Part shown: piece by piece, positions 52,041 to 60,642 of the stretch
Numbering within the stretch: position 1 is the stretch's first letter
How the letters are laid out: the number at the start of each line of letters is the position of its first letter
NCBI GenBank assembly: GCA_002422605.1
Contig: DISW01000023.1
Span: 1-64,000 of the forward strand
From: Bacteriovoracaceae bacterium UBA6200
GTDB lineage: Bacteria; Bdellovibrionota; Bacteriovoracia; Bacteriovoracales; Bacteriovoracaceae
Direction of reading: 5' to 3'
Length of the DNA stretch: 64,000 nucleotides
Program-made: the position numbers and the translations under genes
Notes under the pieces: generated by a model
What the model was told of the DNA's origin: nothing
Databases searched by the model: none
The model's input: the letters and a program-made list of their open reading frames with translations, nothing else

Positions 52041-53165
52041 ATGTTTGAAAAGACCCCGATTCCTCAAGAGTTAAGGCCTACTGATCCTCGTTTTGGAGTA
52101 GGTCCTTCGTTAATTCCACAAGAAGCACTTGAGGCTTTGAGGAGGAGCGGAGCAAGTCTTCTCGGAACCAGTCACCGTAAAATGCCGGTCAGAGATTTAG
52201 TTAAAGAAGTTCAAGATGGTTTACAACAATATTTTAATCTTCCTGCCGGTTATGAAATTATTCTCGGTAATGGAGGTGCTACTTTTTTCTGGGACATGAT
52301 AGGGCTAGGATTTGTTGAAAAGTCATCTGTCCATTTTGTTTGCGGAGAGTTCTCTGATAAATGGTATAAGGCCCACAAAAATATTCCCTGGATCGAGGCC
52401 GAAGAAATAAGAGTTGAGTACGGTGAGGGAATTAATCCTCGTGAAATCGAAGGCCATGACCTCATTTGCTGCACGCTCAATGAAACTTCAACGGGTGTTC
52501 AATTTTCAGAAATGCCGGAGCTTAAAAATCCTAATACTTTAATGGCGGTCGATGCCACATCCGGCGCGGGCCAGATTAAAATTGATTTCGCTAAAGTTGA
52601 TCTTTATTATTTCTCTCCTCAAAAGGTTTTTGCTGCTGATGGGGGACTTTATATCGCCATTATGTCACCTAAAGCGATTGAACGCGCCCTTCGTCTCGGG
52701 AAAGATAAAACCCGTTTTATCCCCGAGTCTTTAAAGTTTTCTCACGCTATTGAAAATGGTCGTAATAACCAGACCTATAACACTCCTTCCATTGCGAATA
52801 TCTTTCTTCTTAATGAACAGATTAAACTCATGAATAAGTTAGGAGAAGATAAGGTCATTGATGAAGCCTTAAGAAAAGCTAAGCTCATGTATGGATGGGC
52901 CGAAGAAAAAAGTTATCTTGATCCATTTATTAAAAAACCAGAATTCCGTTCTCAAACAGTGATTACTATCGATGTGGATGAGAAGTATTCGGTTGATGAA
53001 ATGGCCAAACTCCTTCGGAAAGAAAAAATCGCCATTGATATCGAAGGTTACAGGAAGCTTAATCGCAATCAGCTCAGGATCGCTTTGTTTCATAATGTGA
53101 GTTATGACAACCTGGATAAACTGACTAAGATTATTTCAGGGGTGATAGAAGGGTCATTTGACTAA
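52041..53165 (+). CDS. serC: Phosphoserine aminotransferase, actinobacterial type
   Basis: A 374-residue class V aminotransferase that converts 3-phosphohydroxypyruvate to phosphoserine. It opens with RFGVGPSLIPQEALEALRRS, LLGTSHRK (~40) and ILGNGGATFFWDM (~75), and the PLP lysine is in YYFSPQKVFAADGG (~192). NNQTYNTPSIANI is another family mark. The arrangement resembles the mycobacterial-type SerC better than the E. coli type. GGAG six bases before the ATG gives the start. It is alone on its strand, and its end overlaps the thioesterase gene by 12 bases. Confidence 0.88.
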   Translation: MFEKTPIPQELRPTDPRFGVGPSLIPQEALEALRRSGASLLGTSHRKMPVRDLVKEVQDGLQQYFNLPAGYEIILGNGGATFFWDMIGLGFVEKSSVHFVCGEFSDKWYKAHKNIPWIEAEEIRVEYGEGINPREIEGHDLICCTLNETSTGVQFSEMPELKNPNTLMAVDATSGAGQIKIDFAKVDLYYFSPQKVFAADGGLYIAIMSPKAIERALRLGKDKTRFIPESLKFSHAIENGRNNQTYNTPSIANIFLLNEQIKLMNKLGEDKVIDEALRKAKLMYGWAEEKSYLDPFIKKPEFRSQTVITIDVDEKYSVDEMAKLLRKEKIAIDIEGYRKLNRNQLRIALFHNVSYDNLDKLTKIISGVIEGSFD

Positions 53166-53555
53166 TTTCGGAACCTGACAAGGCTTCATCACTTTATCGA
53201 CTGCAACGAAAGTGAGAATGGCGTGAGTCGCCTGTGTAAGAGTTCCGGCCTTTACAGCTTCAGATTCTACCGAAACCGAAATCTTCATAGAAGTGTTTCC
53301 TGTCTCAATTAATTCAGCTTTAACGGTAACATGATCTCCGACTCTAATAGGTGAGGTGAATGTTATTTTTTCGATACTGACCGTCGCAACATCCATTCCA
53401 GTATGTTTTTCTGCTACCATGGCGGCCGCCATATCCATCCAGCCCATAAGAACACCACCAAACATCAATCCCGAGGGATTGGCATGATGAGGCATAACGA
53501 TGTACTTGGAAACCACCATACTGAACTGTGCATTACGAATTTTTATATAAACCAC
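53154..53555 (-). CDS. Acyl-CoA thioesterase, hotdog fold (YciA-like)
   Basis: 133 residues with the hotdog acyl-CoA thioesterase pattern: VMPHHANPSGLMFGGVLMGW (~20, the YciA-type N/GG...D region with MDMAAAMVA following) and ITFTSPIRVGDHVTVKAEL (~62). It would hydrolyse acyl-CoA in the cytoplasm. The start is uncertain: the GTG at 53555 lies within an AGGTGG stretch that would itself be the ribosome site, and the ATG at 53519 has none. The shorter form would still contain the whole domain. It ends overlapping serC by 12 bases. Confidence 0.83.
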   Translation of the reverse strand: MVYIKIRNAQFSMVVSKYIVMPHHANPSGLMFGGVLMGWMDMAAAMVAEKHTGMDVATVSIEKITFTSPIRVGDHVTVKAELIETGNTSMKISVSVESEAVKAGTLTQATHAILTFVAVDKVMKPCQVPKLVK

Positions 53556-53665
53556 CTGGTTGGGAGGGATAATAACATGTTTTTATTACGAAAACTTGAC
53601 CTGTGTCACTTTTTAGCCTTTTGTCTTATGCTAATCTTGGCCTCTTAAAGCATAAGGATGAGAAA

Positions 53666-55546
53666 ATGAAAAAAGCGGAACTTGAGAATCTGCAGAATCT
53701 GTTTTTTTTAGGACCTAAAGGTGAGCAAAGAAAATTCTTTCAAGAAATGATCGAGTTAATTAATAACGATATGATTTTTTGGAGAAGGAATTTTCATCCG
53801 AAAGATCCTCCCGTTATTCCTTATCGTAATCTCATTAGTCCAGTGGGGCAGGAGTACCAGGAAAACTTGATTCAGTCCTTGGTTCATTTACTGGCCGACT
53901 TAAAAATGGATATTCCTTTTTTCTCTCCACGCTATCTCGCCCATATGACGGCTGATGTTTCTTTACCCGCTCTTTTGGGCTACTATGCAGGACTTCTCTA
54001 CAATGCCAATAATGTCTCCGGGGAGGCATCGCCGGTCACATTAAAATATGAACTAGAAGTCGGGAAGCAGTTTGCTCGTCTCTTCGGTTACAATGATAAG
54101 GAATCCTTCGGTCATATTACGAGTGGGGGAACAGTCGCAAACTTTGAGTCGGTCTTTTACCACAAAGCTGCTCGCTTTATTCCCGCCACCTTGGGTTTGG
54201 TTTTAAAAGAAAAAAAACTTCCCTGGCCTTCCTTTATGCCTGATGATCTGTGGAAGCTCCTTAACTATAAATTAAGTGAGATTCCGCCACTGCTGGAAGA
54301 ATTTAAAAAACTCGATTTGAATTTGGAAAAAAGCATTCAGCTTTATTCTCCTGCCTACCTAGGCGATCAAGATTACTGGCAACAATTACAAACAGCTTTT
54401 AAAACCACTCTCGGTCGTCCGGTTCTTATTGTTCCGGCAACGGCCCATTATTCCTGGTCAAAGGCTTCCCATCTTTTTGGTATGGGGAAGGTCAATTGTC
54501 TTCAGGTAAAGATCGATAGAAATCTTGGAATGTCCTCGGCCGACTTTAAAAAAGTTCTGGATCAATGTCATAAGGAAAGAAGACCTATCGTTCAAACTGT
54601 CTGCGTTCTGGGTTCAACTGAGTTTGGAAGTTTTGATCCACTGGATGAAATCCTTTATGAGCTTAAACAGCGAGAAGCGGATATTTATTCTCCGGTCCAC
54701 ATTGATGCAGCTTATGGCGGTTACTTTAAGTCGATGTTTGTTCCCGGTAGTTCTTATGCTGACTTTGCTGAACAAGCTAAAAAGAATAATCCCCGACTTT
54801 ATGAAATCTTCTCCTCCATTAAAGATACTGATTCCATTACAGTGGACCCTCATAAACTTGGGCACACACCTTATGGAGCGGGAGTTTTTCTTACTAAGCA
54901 CGGTTTCACCAAAGAGTTTGTGGCCGAAGAAGCCGATTATTGTCTGACCTCTCAGGAGGCGAATGCTGAGGATTTTCCTTTGGGTAAATACATCCTTGAG
55001 GGATCAAAGCCTGGTGCGAGTGCTACCTCCGTGTATTTTTCTAATAAGATGATTCCGCTTAATTCTGATGGTTATGGAAGTCTTTTACAGAATTTAATTT
55101 CAAGCACCCAAGACTTCTATGAAATACTGAAGAATGCAAATAAGGAAGATAGTGAGTTCTCAAAAGAAATGATGATCATTCCTGTTGCTCCTCCTCAGTC
55201 TAATCTTTTATGTTTTTATGTAAAATCCAAGAAAATGAAAAAACTTTCTGAAATTAATGAGTTTAATTTAAAGCTTCTTCATAATTATTTTCCTCATCCA
55301 ACGGACCATATCCAAGATTTTAGTTACTTCATTTCTAAGACAAAACTTAAAGTGGACAAGCTAATCGAAGAAGAAAAGCCTGAGATTTTCTCCGATATGA
55401 TTATCGATACTGAAGGTCTGCAGCTCCTAAGGATCGTTCTTCTCAATCGTTGGTCTAATCAGAAGAGTGGAAATGGGCTAGATTATCTGAGCGATTTCCT
55501 GAATAAAATCAAAGCAAAAAGTCTGGAGCTTATTCATGAAAATTGA
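53666..55546 (+). CDS. PLP-dependent group II decarboxylase
   Basis: 626 residues, longer than the usual ~480. The core of glutamate/aromatic amino-acid decarboxylases is clear: TSGGTVANFESVFYHKAARF (~151), HIDAAYGGYFKSM (~344) with the PLP-contacting Asp, and DSITVDPHKLGHTPYGAG (~390) with the Schiff-base Lys. Extra sequence sits in the first 100 residues and between the two motifs. The amino-acid substrate cannot be set from sequence. AAGGATGAG before ATG 53666 fixes the start. QueD begins inside its last 11 bases. Confidence 0.85.
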   Translation: MKKAELENLQNLFFLGPKGEQRKFFQEMIELINNDMIFWRRNFHPKDPPVIPYRNLISPVGQEYQENLIQSLVHLLADLKMDIPFFSPRYLAHMTADVSLPALLGYYAGLLYNANNVSGEASPVTLKYELEVGKQFARLFGYNDKESFGHITSGGTVANFESVFYHKAARFIPATLGLVLKEKKLPWPSFMPDDLWKLLNYKLSEIPPLLEEFKKLDLNLEKSIQLYSPAYLGDQDYWQQLQTAFKTTLGRPVLIVPATAHYSWSKASHLFGMGKVNCLQVKIDRNLGMSSADFKKVLDQCHKERRPIVQTVCVLGSTEFGSFDPLDEILYELKQREADIYSPVHIDAAYGGYFKSMFVPGSSYADFAEQAKKNNPRLYEIFSSIKDTDSITVDPHKLGHTPYGAGVFLTKHGFTKEFVAEEADYCLTSQEANAEDFPLGKYILEGSKPGASATSVYFSNKMIPLNSDGYGSLLQNLISSTQDFYEILKNANKEDSEFSKEMMIIPVAPPQSNLLCFYVKSKKMKKLSEINEFNLKLLHNYFPHPTDHIQDFSYFISKTKLKVDKLIEEEKPEIFSDMIIDTEGLQLLRIVLLNRWSNQKSGNGLDYLSDFLNKIKAKSLELIHEN

Positions 55547-55964
55547 AGCCTCAAGGAAAATCCATTTCTGTGCCGGCCATAGAGTTTTTGGACATGAATC
55601 CAAGTGTTCTAATCTTCATGGACACAATTATGTCCTGTGGATTTATGCTTCGGCAGACCAGCTTGATTCTCTGGGCCGAGTGATTGATTTCTCTGTCTTA
55701 AAAGAAAAGATTGATTCTTGGGTTGATCTTCACTGGGACCATACGTTCCTGGCCTTTGAAAAGGATAGTGAACTCCTTGCTTTGGAACCTCAAATAAAAC
55801 AGAACAAACCTTGGTTTATATGTCCCTTTAATCCGACTGCCGAAAACATGGCTTCGTATTTAATTAAAGAAATCATTCCTGATTTACTTAAAGGAACAGG
55901 GGTTACAGTTTCTCGTCTTGTTCTCTATGAAACTGAGAACTGCATGGTGGAAGTGAAGATTTAA
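55536..55964 (+). CDS. queD: 6-carboxytetrahydropterin synthase-like protein
   Basis: A 142-residue T-fold enzyme. Zinc ligands are the His of FCAGHRVFGH (~14) and the pair in NLHGHNY (~28); the catalytic Cys is in ESKCSNL, and WDHTFL and YETENC supply the acid-base and substrate-binding residues. It probably makes 6-carboxy-tetrahydropterin in the queuosine/7-deazaguanine route; a tgt gene 5 kb away supports this. A pyruvoyl-tetrahydropterin synthase role cannot be excluded. It overlaps the decarboxylase gene by 11 bases, suggesting co-translation, and meets a lipoprotein gene with a 4-base tail overlap. Confidence 0.85.
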   Translation: MKIEASRKIHFCAGHRVFGHESKCSNLHGHNYVLWIYASADQLDSLGRVIDFSVLKEKIDSWVDLHWDHTFLAFEKDSELLALEPQIKQNKPWFICPFNPTAENMASYLIKEIIPDLLKGTGVTVSRLVLYETENCMVEVKI

Positions 55965-56614
55965 TATTCTTTTAGTAACACTCCACAGGCAATGGGAATA
56001 GAAGCTGTCTTAGGCATTCCATTTATTGTCGCAACAGTTTTGGGTAACTTTGTTGCTGCTTCCACTCCATGAACGAGTACCACCCGGCCGGTTAATTTTA
56101 AATTTCTATTTGTGCGCATCTTCATGTCTTCAACCAAATTAGTAAAAGAAGCATTTTCAATATAAGTATAGTTTCCTCCCAAAGGATAAACAGCAGAGCC
56201 GGCCTCTACGGAATTCAAATCAGAATCAAGCGGAATATAAACTTCTCCTGAAGCTTTTTTCGCTTCAACGATATCAATTAAACCGTCCTGGTTAAGATCG
56301 TGATCTTCTTTACGAGGGCAAGTCACTCCTTCGTGAATACTTTGCATGTGGATAACTCTCGCATCATCATCCAGAAGTGTTTTTGCCGAAAAGGCGTCTC
56401 CCGAAATTTTAATTTCGGCCATGCCACTCGGTATAAAACCGGAGAGATGATTATTTAACGGTCTTAGTACTGCTCGGTAGGAGCCTTGAATGGTTTCTTC
56501 CTCTGACAAGGGATTAGGGATAATGCCCGGGTCACTGGTTTTACTGCCACCATCTTTTCCGCAGGAAACAAGAGTGGTCAAAAAGAAAATGATTAAATGA
56601 GTTTTCAACTTCAT
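55961..56614 (-). CDS. Lipoprotein with an EF-hand-like calcium loop
   Basis: 217 residues: a signal peptide ending in LVSC, so lipid-anchored, then a Ser/Pro-rich linker. DLNQDGLIDIVE (~106) is a perfect 12-residue EF-hand/dockerin-type calcium loop (D-x-N-x-D-G-x-I-x-x-x-E). The surrounding beta-rich domain ends GRVVLVHGVE and AACGVLL-like sequence, which I cannot assign to a family. Its start is two bases after the stop of the upstream exported protein, so they are one operon. Confidence 0.7.
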   Translation of the reverse strand: MKLKTHLIIFFLTTLVSCGKDGGSKTSDPGIIPNPLSEEETIQGSYRAVLRPLNNHLSGFIPSGMAEIKISGDAFSAKTLLDDDARVIHMQSIHEGVTCPRKEDHDLNQDGLIDIVEAKKASGEVYIPLDSDLNSVEAGSAVYPLGGNYTYIENASFTNLVEDMKMRTNRNLKLTGRVVLVHGVEAATKLPKTVATINGMPKTASIPIACGVLLKEY

Positions 56615-56616
56615 AA

Positions 56617-57420
56617 CTAATATCTTCCTTTTTCGAAAGCGTGACGTAGGGCGAGTTGGAGTTCGGCTTCAGTGGTGGAAGTTTTATATTTTCCATTTAA
56701 TTCTTGTTCATAAATTTCCAGAGGGAGTTTGTAATGCATACTTTCATACATGAGAAAGCAGTCTTCCATCTGTGGATCGCTTTCATATTCAGAGAAGCGA
56801 GTAGTCACTTTGCAATCTCTCTTGGTATAGACAAACAGATCGGTCCAGTCCTTAACTGTTTGCGGTTTATCAGAGTAACGATAGTCCATCGCCAGTTCTT
56901 TTACGGTTCCCTGATCATTAACATGATAGAGAGGGGCCACGTGAAACCACCATTTAAAACGAACACTATTGATATAGGCGGCCGTAAAAAAGACAAAAAC
57001 TTTTCGGGATTTTGTTCCACTGAATTTGAATTCATCAAAGGCCCAAATGTGCGCGCGATCAGTACATTCAGAAACTCTTTTCCAGTAAGGATTAGAGCGG
57101 TTAAAAATGTTGAGCGCTTCTTTCATATTAGGAATGATGGTTGGTTCAAAAGGGGGAGGGGTTTGGAGAGATAGGCTTTTATTTTCTGGTGCTTTTTGGA
57201 TGTTGAGTTTTTTATAACTTAGCAAAGTATATTTTTCATTCACCTCGGCTTTTATATAGTCTCCTGGAAAAAGAGAGGGATTTTCTTTTTCTTGAAATGC
57301 CACACGACCGTTTTCAAATTTAATAAGCCCTTCTTCAATTGAGTGGATGCGGTCCTGAATAGTTTCTGCCTGAAGTAATGAACTGCTAAGCATAAGACCC
57401 GTTAAAATGAACGTTTTCAT
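56617..57420 (-). CDS. Exported protein of unknown function
   Basis: 267 residues with a signal peptide (MKTFILTGLMLSSSLLQA). The first ~70 mature residues are a small beta domain (GRVAFQEKENPSLFPGDYIK). The rest is rich in aromatic residues (FKWWFHVAPLYHV, MESMHYKLPLEIYEQEL-like order) and contains three or four Cys, probably a periplasmic fold. I recognise no family. GGAGG four bases before ATG 57420 decides the start over an in-frame codon at 57447. It is first in a two-gene operon with the EF-hand lipoprotein. Confidence 0.65.
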   Translation of the reverse strand: MKTFILTGLMLSSSLLQAETIQDRIHSIEEGLIKFENGRVAFQEKENPSLFPGDYIKAEVNEKYTLLSYKKLNIQKAPENKSLSLQTPPPFEPTIIPNMKEALNIFNRSNPYWKRVSECTDRAHIWAFDEFKFSGTKSRKVFVFFTAAYINSVRFKWWFHVAPLYHVNDQGTVKELAMDYRYSDKPQTVKDWTDLFVYTKRDCKVTTRFSEYESDPQMEDCFLMYESMHYKLPLEIYEQELNGKYKTSTTEAELQLALRHAFEKGRY

Positions 57421-57611
57421 TGAACCTCCAGGTTTCCTAAGGGCCAAGTTTTTACCTTCTTTTAAGACGCTTGCCTATGAAGGGAGGAGGATCTTTGTTT
57501 TAAATTAAGTTGTCCTAGGTCATGAGAATCAGGTGGTTAGAGATGAAGCGGCGAGTAGTGGACTAAAGTTGTTTGATAGTCCCTCCGATAGAGGGCCATG
57601 GAGAATCAACC

Positions 57612-58034
57612 ATGAAACTGAGTTTTTATTTATGTCTCTTAGTATTAGTCGCGGCGTGCGGCCAGAAACAGCACTCTTTCGATTACGGAAAAACGACTGT
57701 GACGGAACTTACCGCCCAACTAGGTGAACCCTTAGAAGAAAAGGAGATTCCTGTTGAAGACAGCAAAATTCTGGTTTTTGAAGGCAACGAAAAATACCAG
57801 GTGAAAAATAATGTAGTCACCAATGGTTTTCGGGATCCTAAGGGAAATGAAAAAACTCTTCTTTATTGGAAACATAAATTTGGTTCCTGTGAAACAGTGA
57901 CGAATACAATCTCAACGAGAAAGGGCCATGATCCAGCACAGTTGGAATTAAAATGCCCTTCGGAAGGCCTGTCAGTAATTTATATTGAAGACAGTGGTTA
58001 CATCTCAAGAGTGGTAGAACATGAAAAAATATAA
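57612..58034 (+). CDS. Small lipoprotein with a BamE-like look
   Basis: 140 residues. A signal peptide ends in the lipobox VAAC; the mature part begins with FDYGKTTVTELTAQLGEP, the helix-turn pattern of BamE/SmpA-type domains, followed by strands (ILVFEGNEKYQVKNNVV) and a C-terminal part with two Cys. The resemblance is only by eye. GGAGA before ATG 57612 sets the start. It overlaps the next gene by 14 bases, so the small lipoprotein and the large metallopeptidase lipoprotein are made together, perhaps as partners. Confidence 0.65.
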   Translation: MKLSFYLCLLVLVAACGQKQHSFDYGKTTVTELTAQLGEPLEEKEIPVEDSKILVFEGNEKYQVKNNVVTNGFRDPKGNEKTLLYWKHKFGSCETVTNTISTRKGHDPAQLELKCPSEGLSVIYIEDSGYISRVVEHEKI

Positions 58035-60642
58035 TCTATTAGCACTTTCCATTCTTTTTGGTGCCGCTGGTTGTACCAAGGCACCTTCTCAGGGAACACT
58101 TCTCTCTCAATGGGAAGAGGGGATTCCGAAAACAGATGTGGTTCTGGAAAGGGCCCTCGCAAGTACCGTTCAAACACAGTGCTTACAGCAAGTTTTTACC
58201 GTTAATACTCTTAAGGCCGAGATAGATGAAATAGAAAAGAAGTTCACGAAAGCTGGCAGGGTAAGAGGCTCCTGGAGACATTTGAATCTCGATGATCTTC
58301 CTGTTCCTCAGGCAAACTTCTTAAAAGAGTTTGGAGAACAGATCGGTGACCTTAAAGACGACAGCATTGATTATAGCGGATGTAGAAGTGTCCCTTGTAT
58401 CTATAACCGTATTTATGGAAAAGAGGGGCATATCGCTGGATATGTTCATTACCTGTGGTACTTAAAGTTTGGTTACATGCTCTCAGCGGATAACCTTATT
58501 CCGGTTGTTGATGGAGAAACTACCAGTGCTGGTATTTATAATGGCCAGAGAGTCCCTCTGGAACAATACCTTTACAGTGATGATGAACTCTACGGTCTTT
58601 GGCGCCTTACTTTAATGCTCAAGGCCCCCCAAACAACTCTGAAAAAATTAAAGGAACTCCAAAGAGTTCCACGCGGCCATGACTTCGAAGGTGATGATTA
58701 TAAATTTGCCTGTGGTCTCGCCTATAGCCGTGGCTGGATTAAAGTTACTGACGGATGTTTGAAACAGAACTCCCGTGATCTTGATATGGGTTATCTGTAT
58801 CAGGCGGTTACCCACGAAATTAATCACCATGTGGATTTTGAAGGGGGAGATAGTAGTAAAGTCTTTTACCGCTCTCACCAAACCGACTACGCGACTGTTG
58901 CCGGCTTCAACATGGATAAAGAGTTCGTTGATCAATGGGGACGTGTCACACGAGAATGGGGAAAATCAACCGGCCAGAAACTTGTTACAAGTTATGCAGG
59001 AACTTCTCCTCAAGAAAATTTTGCTGAATCTCTTGCCATGTTTCGTGTGGACGGGGATGTAACAAGAAGTAAAATTACTGAGCCTCACTTTAAGTGGGTT
59101 TCAGAGAACTTCTACCAGAATCGATCTTTTGAGAAAGAGGCCCTGCTTAAACATTGGGTTGATGGATACTCTCTTGAAATCAGCAAAGAAGTATTAAATG
59201 CTGTGAGTGATTGTAATAGTATTAAGACTTCGCCCAAATCGGCCTATTTCAGATCATCTGATTTTTCTTCACCAGTCCTTCCGACCATGCTTAATTGTCT
59301 TGGGAATCGGGCGGTGGATATTGCTAAAACCATCGAAGCCAAAATTGTTATCAGTGAACCGGAAGGTTGCGGGGCTTTTTATCAGTTCCAGTCACCAGGA
59401 AAAGAGAAGTGGCCGGGAATTATTAAAGCTAGTCTGGTTTCTTCCTTTGATAAATTCTTGAATGAGTTACAAAAAGATCCCGAGTACCTTGCACGAATTC
59501 AGCAGTTCCGTTCACAACTGAGTGATAAAAGAATTGCTAAGAATGCTTACGTAAACTGCTATGAAGAATTCGATGAGCAGACTTGTTTTACGGGAGAGGT
59601 TCAGAGAAACGCCTATCTCAAGGCCGAATCTTTAAGACTCCCTCCTGAACAAACTCAGGAGTTAGCGGATCTGTATGCTGCTCAACATTCTTTTTCTTCC
59701 ATTAAAGAAGAAACCATGAGGTCTTATAGAGATCTTGTTTCGGCAAAACTTGAATCGATTCGGGAAGAGGCCCAGTACACATGGGATGCCTGTTCGCAGC
59801 GGGCCCATAATAATAGTGCGGTTCCACGCTCTGGTCTTTTTGATGTGGGCAGTGGTTTCATGGTGAGTTCATTCTATAACTGTCTTAATAATGAACTTCC
59901 GGGGGCGATTCAGAATACTGTCCGAAACTTTTCTGTGGGAGATTCGCAATTAACAAACGGAAAAGAGGAACTTATTTTAACCAAAGAAGTTCAGCCGCGC
60001 CTGATTAAGTATATTCAGGTGATCTATGAAAGTGAAAGAGAAAAAGAGGTAAGTGCTGCGATTGATTTTATGTATGAAGATAAGGGCAAGCTTCGTAGTC
60101 AGGTCCTTTCAAGTTACCAGTGGGCCACGAATCTGATTGATTCTAATCAACTTATTGCTGACTGTAAGAAGGAAGCCTTACGACTGATTAGTATGGACCT
60201 TCTCTTCAATGAGAAGAAAGGTATCTTCTCCGACTTCTTAGAGAAGCAGACTTGTGCCAAAATCTCAGAAAGTCCTGAAGTTAATAGATGGATTCAAAGC
60301 TCTAAGGGAGAGTTCGTAGAGAAAGTTGTTTCTGGTCTGGAAGTGAAAATGCTTCAGGCCGGTAACCGACAAGCGCAAATTTGTATTGATAAGAATCCAA
60401 ATATTCCGCTGATTGGTGCTTTCATTTATAAAAAGAAAAGAGAGAGCTGTCTGAAAGACGCCTGGGAAAGTCTGGAAATAAAAGTGGTGAAAGAAATCAT
60501 GACAGATCCAATGGTAATGAAATTGAATCTGTCCCAAAATGAACTTACTTCTCGCTTGGCCCGAAAAAGAATGGAACTCCAGGACGAAGTGATAAGAGAG
60601 AACTTTAGTCCCTCTTATAACCTTCCAAAAATTGCTTTTTAA
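58021..60642 (+). CDS. Large lipoprotein with an HExxH zinc peptidase domain
   Basis: 873 residues. A signal peptide ends in GAAGC, giving a lipid anchor. VTHEINHHVDFEGG (~264) is an HExxH zinc site, and SPQENFAESLAMF (~332) gives a downstream Glu in the form seen in anthrax-lethal-factor-like and related zincins (xFAE). From ~390 to the end the protein is a long helical region with regularly spaced Cys (several CxxxxxF-like repeats about 100-150 residues apart). I do not recognise that part. It is coupled to the preceding lipoprotein gene. Its end overlaps tgt by 38 bases. Confidence 0.75.
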   Translation: MKKYNLLALSILFGAAGCTKAPSQGTLLSQWEEGIPKTDVVLERALASTVQTQCLQQVFTVNTLKAEIDEIEKKFTKAGRVRGSWRHLNLDDLPVPQANFLKEFGEQIGDLKDDSIDYSGCRSVPCIYNRIYGKEGHIAGYVHYLWYLKFGYMLSADNLIPVVDGETTSAGIYNGQRVPLEQYLYSDDELYGLWRLTLMLKAPQTTLKKLKELQRVPRGHDFEGDDYKFACGLAYSRGWIKVTDGCLKQNSRDLDMGYLYQAVTHEINHHVDFEGGDSSKVFYRSHQTDYATVAGFNMDKEFVDQWGRVTREWGKSTGQKLVTSYAGTSPQENFAESLAMFRVDGDVTRSKITEPHFKWVSENFYQNRSFEKEALLKHWVDGYSLEISKEVLNAVSDCNSIKTSPKSAYFRSSDFSSPVLPTMLNCLGNRAVDIAKTIEAKIVISEPEGCGAFYQFQSPGKEKWPGIIKASLVSSFDKFLNELQKDPEYLARIQQFRSQLSDKRIAKNAYVNCYEEFDEQTCFTGEVQRNAYLKAESLRLPPEQTQELADLYAAQHSFSSIKEETMRSYRDLVSAKLESIREEAQYTWDACSQRAHNNSAVPRSGLFDVGSGFMVSSFYNCLNNELPGAIQNTVRNFSVGDSQLTNGKEELILTKEVQPRLIKYIQVIYESEREKEVSAAIDFMYEDKGKLRSQVLSSYQWATNLIDSNQLIADCKKEALRLISMDLLFNEKKGIFSDFLEKQTCAKISESPEVNRWIQSSKGEFVEKVVSGLEVKMLQAGNRQAQICIDKNPNIPLIGAFIYKKKRESCLKDAWESLEIKVVKEIMTDPMVMKLNLSQNELTSRLARKRMELQDEVIRENFSPSYNLPKIAF

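Noticed and set aside
57522..57566. 14-codon leader-peptide-like frame (MRIRWLEMKRRVVD)
   Set aside because: No attenuator-like hairpin pair and no run of one amino acid relevant to the downstream lipoprotein; likely chance.
57581..57595. CCCTC/GAGGG hairpin upstream of the 140-aa lipoprotein
   Set aside because: It has no T run so it is not a terminator, and a five-base stem is too weak to call a riboswitch or leader element.
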